9,351 nucleotides of DNA. It comes from Promethearchaeota archaeon. Its GTDB lineage: Archaea; Asgardarchaeota; Lokiarchaeia; Sigynarchaeales; SOKP01. This document shows, piece by piece, positions 7,447 through 9,351 of this stretch; position 1 is the stretch's first letter; the number at the start of each line of letters is the position of its first letter. The stretch is from NCBI GenBank assembly GCA_014729315.1, contig WJKD01000086.1:1-9351 (forward strand), read 5' to 3'. The notes under the pieces are model-generated. The model was given only the letters and a program-made list of their open reading frames with translations, did no database searches and had not been told where the DNA came from. Position numbers and translations under genes: made by a program.

Positions 7447-7599
7447 TTCAACAGTAAACCTATTTCATTTTTCACAAACTCATTTTCTCTGACCTGAGAA
7501 AGAGGTTTATAATCTCGTTTCGTTATTAATAAAAATTAAAAATCAATTTTTCATTTAGATTCATATAGACTAATTTATTATTTTCTTTCCAAGTAAGAT

Positions 7600-8565
7600 A
7601 TGGAAAATATTCCATCAAATATTACGCCTTCAAAAATTTTAGAAGAGTACGATCGAGGAACAATTGATAAACTCTCTGCGTTAAATCTTCTCATCACTCT
7701 CATTAATAATAGCAATGACAACAATGAGAGATGCCAATGCGTAAAATTCTTGGAAAGACTTCTTCATTTAGGCTTGCCCGTCTTTAAGTTTTTAGAGAAC
7801 TTGATGGTTTCGGATTCTCATAGCGAAATTCGAATACTTTCAAGTAGCTTAATTGCGAAATACTTTCAAAATAAAGCGCAAAAGCTACTCAAATGGGTCT
7901 TAGACCACGAAAAAGAATATAACTGTTTAGTTTCTGCTATACAGAACCTACAGAGCATCGAACATCCCTATGCGAAAGAACTTCTAGTCGAAGAAATTCA
8001 AAAAATTTTGAATACTAATTATTTAATTCAAGGCAAAAGTTTTACTACGAAATGTTTTAAAAAAGATTTAAAGAGACTTGCTCAAAAAAAGCAGTTATGC
8101 GATTTCTCGAAACAAGAATTAGGAGAAATCATCATCAATTATTACACGATCAAAAATCTTAAAGCGAAATTTATTAATGTCTATTACGAATTAGAAAATG
8201 CTTTAATCACGGTCTTGGATTTATCAGATATCGAATATGAAGTCAGAGGATGGAAGGCTGAATTCAATAATAACATCCGCGAGCTTTCTCAAATTACGGG
8301 TCTCTCAAATCTAAGAAATATAAAAAAATTGTATTTAGCTCACAATTATATTTCGGATATAAAGGATTTGATTCATTTACGCAAAATTACGCACCTATAT
8401 CTCGCCAAAAACCAACTAGTCGCTCCAGAAAATCTTGAATACTTGAAAATGTTTCCAGACTTAAGGATACTCGATATATCAGGGAATCCAATCGCAGAAA
8501 AGATCAATTTAAGTGATTTTAGAGGAGTACAAATTAAATTAAGAGAACATTTTCATTACATATAG
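7600..8565 (+). CDS. Helical-repeat plus leucine-rich-repeat protein in the ribosomal cluster
   Basis: Predicted 321-aa interaction protein. Residues from about 11 to 165 are helical with HEAT/armadillo-like character (for example CVKFLERLLHLGLPVFKFLE), and 202-300 contain leucine-rich repeats: LITVLDLSDIEY, NIKKLYLAHNYI, KITHLYLAKNQL and DLRILDISGNPI. The last unit resembles an LRR cap. No catalytic motif, signal peptide or membrane helix is visible. It has no evident RBS; the ATG at 7600 follows T-rich sequence. It sits in the same direction between uL22 and uS3, where archaea normally have nothing, and its 3' end meets a nine-T run. Asgard archaea carry many LRR and HEAT proteins, which fits the context, but a ribosomal role is not shown. 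Confidence 0.8.
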   Translation: MENIPSNITPSKILEEYDRGTIDKLSALNLLITLINNSNDNNERCQCVKFLERLLHLGLPVFKFLENLMVSDSHSEIRILSSSLIAKYFQNKAQKLLKWVLDHEKEYNCLVSAIQNLQSIEHPYAKELLVEEIQKILNTNYLIQGKSFTTKCFKKDLKRLAQKKQLCDFSKQELGEIIINYYTIKNLKAKFINVYYELENALITVLDLSDIEYEVRGWKAEFNNNIRELSQITGLSNLRNIKKLYLAHNYISDIKDLIHLRKITHLYLAKNQLVAPENLEYLKMFPDLRILDISGNPIAEKINLSDFRGVQIKLREHFHYI

Positions 8566-8591
8566 CTTAAGTGATCGATTTTTAAAAGTAA

Positions 8592-8600
8592 TTTTTTTTT
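8592..8600 (+). terminator. T-run terminator after the LRR gene
   Basis: Nine T follow the LRR stop by about 27 nt, a good archaeal U-tract terminator. It implies that uS3 is mostly transcribed from its own promoter. Confidence 0.5.
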
Positions 8601-8604
8601 CGAG

Positions 8605-8638
8605 ACTTGAAAGCTAAAGCTTTAAGATATTTTCAAGT
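8605..8638. repeat. Inverted repeat downstream of the LRR gene
   Basis: ACTTGAAA (8605-8612) and TTTCAAGT (8631-8638) are perfect 8-bp inverted copies with an 18-nt loop that contains AAAGCTTT. Directly after the T-run; function unknown. Confidence 0.4.
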
Positions 8639-8832
8639 GTTAAAAAAAATGGTTTAGACACCTGTAATAAAGAATTAAAGTTGACAAAAATATCGGAAAG
8701 TCAAATTTCTCGAGTGAAAACTTATAAAGTTTGCGATTTCTTCTTCAATTTCTTGATTTTTATAATAAAATTAAAATTAAATCGATACCTTTATGCATTC
8801 ATATATGTGTTAAAACAAATGCAATATGTTTG

Positions 8833-8844
8833 TATAATATATTA
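8833..8844 (+). promoter_or_regulatory. Candidate TATA box of the uS3 transcript
   Basis: TATAATATATTA lies about 25 nt before 8865, so transcription would start near 8862-8868, just ahead of the GGTGA RBS (8871-8875) and the ATG at 8882. The short predicted leader favours ATG 8882 as the true start. Confidence 0.45.
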
Positions 8845-8878
8845 TTAGAGATAACTGAAAAATGTTGACTGGTGAACA

Positions 8879-8948
8879 TTAATGCCCCTCTCTAAGCACT
8901 TCGTCACGTAAGACTTCCTTACTGAGGTGAAATTGAGCAGGGCATTAA
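8879..8948 (+). repeat. Inverted repeat bracketing the uS3 start region
   Basis: TTAATGCCC (8879-8887) and GGGCATTAA (8940-8948) form a perfect 9-bp stem that includes the ATG at 8882 and encloses the frame-breaking segment. CTC (8888-8890) can add pairing with GAG (8935-8937) across a 2-nt bulge. Confidence 0.6.
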
Positions 8949-9351
8949 GCTAATGCAAATTAACGAATATTTACGATCCGAATTAGTCCGTGCTGGGTTT
9001 GCGGGCATTGATTTACAAAAAACTCCGTTAGGTGTCCGAATTACTTTAAAAACTAGTCGTCCTGGGCTAGTAATAGGTAAGGGTGGTAAAAGAATTCAAG
9101 AAATCACGGATACTTTGCAGGAAAAATTCGGGCTTGAAATGCCGCAGATAGAGGTGGACGAAGTAAAGGAACCCGACCTAGATTCTCAGATAATGGCAGA
9201 AAGATTGGCCTATAGTTTAGATCGAGGGCGCCACTATCGAAGAGCGGGTTATTATATCTTAAGAAAAGTAATGGATGCCGGTGCAAAAGGCGTTGAAATC
9301 CGTGTTTCTGGAAAAGTAACCTCTCAGAGAGCGCGCACGCAAATATTTAGA
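8882..9351 (+). CDS. rps3: Small ribosomal subunit protein uS3, N-terminus apparently interrupted; runs off the window
   Basis: 30S head protein at the mRNA entry. The downstream block (ATG 8953 onward, 133 codons to the window edge) is unmistakable archaeal uS3: MQINEYLRSELVRAGFAG, KTPLGVRITL, KH loop GLVIGKGGKRIQEIT, PQIEVDEVKEPDLDSQIMAE, GRHYRRAGYYILRKVMDAGA, GVEIRVSGK. But the conserved reading starts earlier: in the same frame, codons from 8932 give IEQGIKL before that Met, matching archaeal FIEDGL/FIREAV. A separate ATG at 8882, with GGTGA 6 nt upstream, encodes MPLSKHF(V), the usual start of the family, then hits TAA at 8909. Joining 8882-8902 to 8932 (removing 29 nt) or to 8926 (removing 23 nt) restores one frame. 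Initiation at 8953 alone would lose conserved residues and has no suitably spaced RBS. The C-terminal part lies beyond the window. Confidence 0.9.
8903..8931 (+). other. Short frame-breaking segment inside uS3 (possible mini-intron)
   Basis: The 29 nt between the TTC codon at 8900-8902 and the ATT at 8932 contain the stop TAA (8909-8911), a 5-bp hairpin GTAAG/CTTAC (8908-8912/8918-8922) and a GAGGTGA motif (8924-8930). TCAC (8904-8907) can pair with GTGA (8927-8930), reminiscent of the 4-bp central helix of an archaeal bulge-helix-bulge splice site, although the bulges are not perfectly 3 nt. Excision of 8903-8925 or 8903-8931 restores the uS3 frame. Confidence 0.5.

Larger units (their letters stand above)
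8566..8881. other. Intergenic region between the LRR gene and uS3
   Basis: About 316 nt without a supported gene. Left to right it holds a T-run (8592-8600), an 8-bp inverted repeat (8605-8638), an AT-rich central part with no ORF, a TATA-like box (8833-8844) and the uS3 RBS (8871-8875). A six-codon ORF starting at ATG 8862 (MLTGEH) ends in a TAATG overlap with the uS3 ATG at 8882. No tRNA or known RNA fold is seen. Confidence 0.6.

Noticed and set aside
8862..8882. Six-codon ORF MLTGEH before uS3 as a regulatory leader peptide
   Set aside because: Too short to support; its ATG lies almost at the predicted transcription start. Kept only as part of the alternative uS3 model.

Overview
The window reads as AT-rich archaeal DNA. 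The ribosomal proteins uS19, uL22 and uS3 are of the archaeal/eukaryotic type, start sites carry archaeal-style GGTGA/AGGTGA ribosome-binding sites, and several genes have TTTATA-like promoter boxes and T-run terminators. An Asgard archaeon is my best guess, from an LRR gene among ribosomal genes, the small conserved alpha/beta protein and frequent group II introns in that group. This is inference; the sequence alone does not fix the lineage.

Layout, left to right. A class II glutamine amidotransferase lies on + (158-901). A small minus-strand gene runs from 3499 down to 981 but is split by a GC-richer group II intron (about 1144-3316, + strand) carrying its own reverse transcriptase/maturase (1697-3229). 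The intron lies antisense to the gene, so splicing cannot repair the gene's mRNA. After a doubtful 62-codon ORF comes a minus-strand two-helix membrane protein with an acidic tail (3883-4239). Divergently on + is a probable two-gene sugar operon: ribokinase (4442-5425) and a phosphomannose-isomerase-like cupin (5439-6110).

The right half is a fragment of the archaeal S10-type ribosomal cluster: uS19 with an unusually acidic N-terminal extension (6340-6897), uL22 (6967-7446), an intervening helical-repeat/LRR protein (7600-8565), then uS3 (from 8882, running off the window). The LRR gene ends in a T-run and uS3 has its own TATA-like box, so the usual uL22-uS3 transcription unit seems split. 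The gene upstream of uS19 is the cupin, not the usual uL2.

The most interesting spots are two. First, the uS3 start: a well-placed RBS and ATG at 8882 encode a typical uS3 beginning (MPLSKHF), then about 23-29 nt with a stop and a hairpin break the frame, and the conserved reading resumes (IEQGIKLMQINEYL) before the first in-frame downstream ATG at 8953. This looks like a tiny intron or other interruption in an essential ribosomal gene. Second, the antisense group II intron splitting the minus-strand gene, with EBS1-IBS1 pairing visible.
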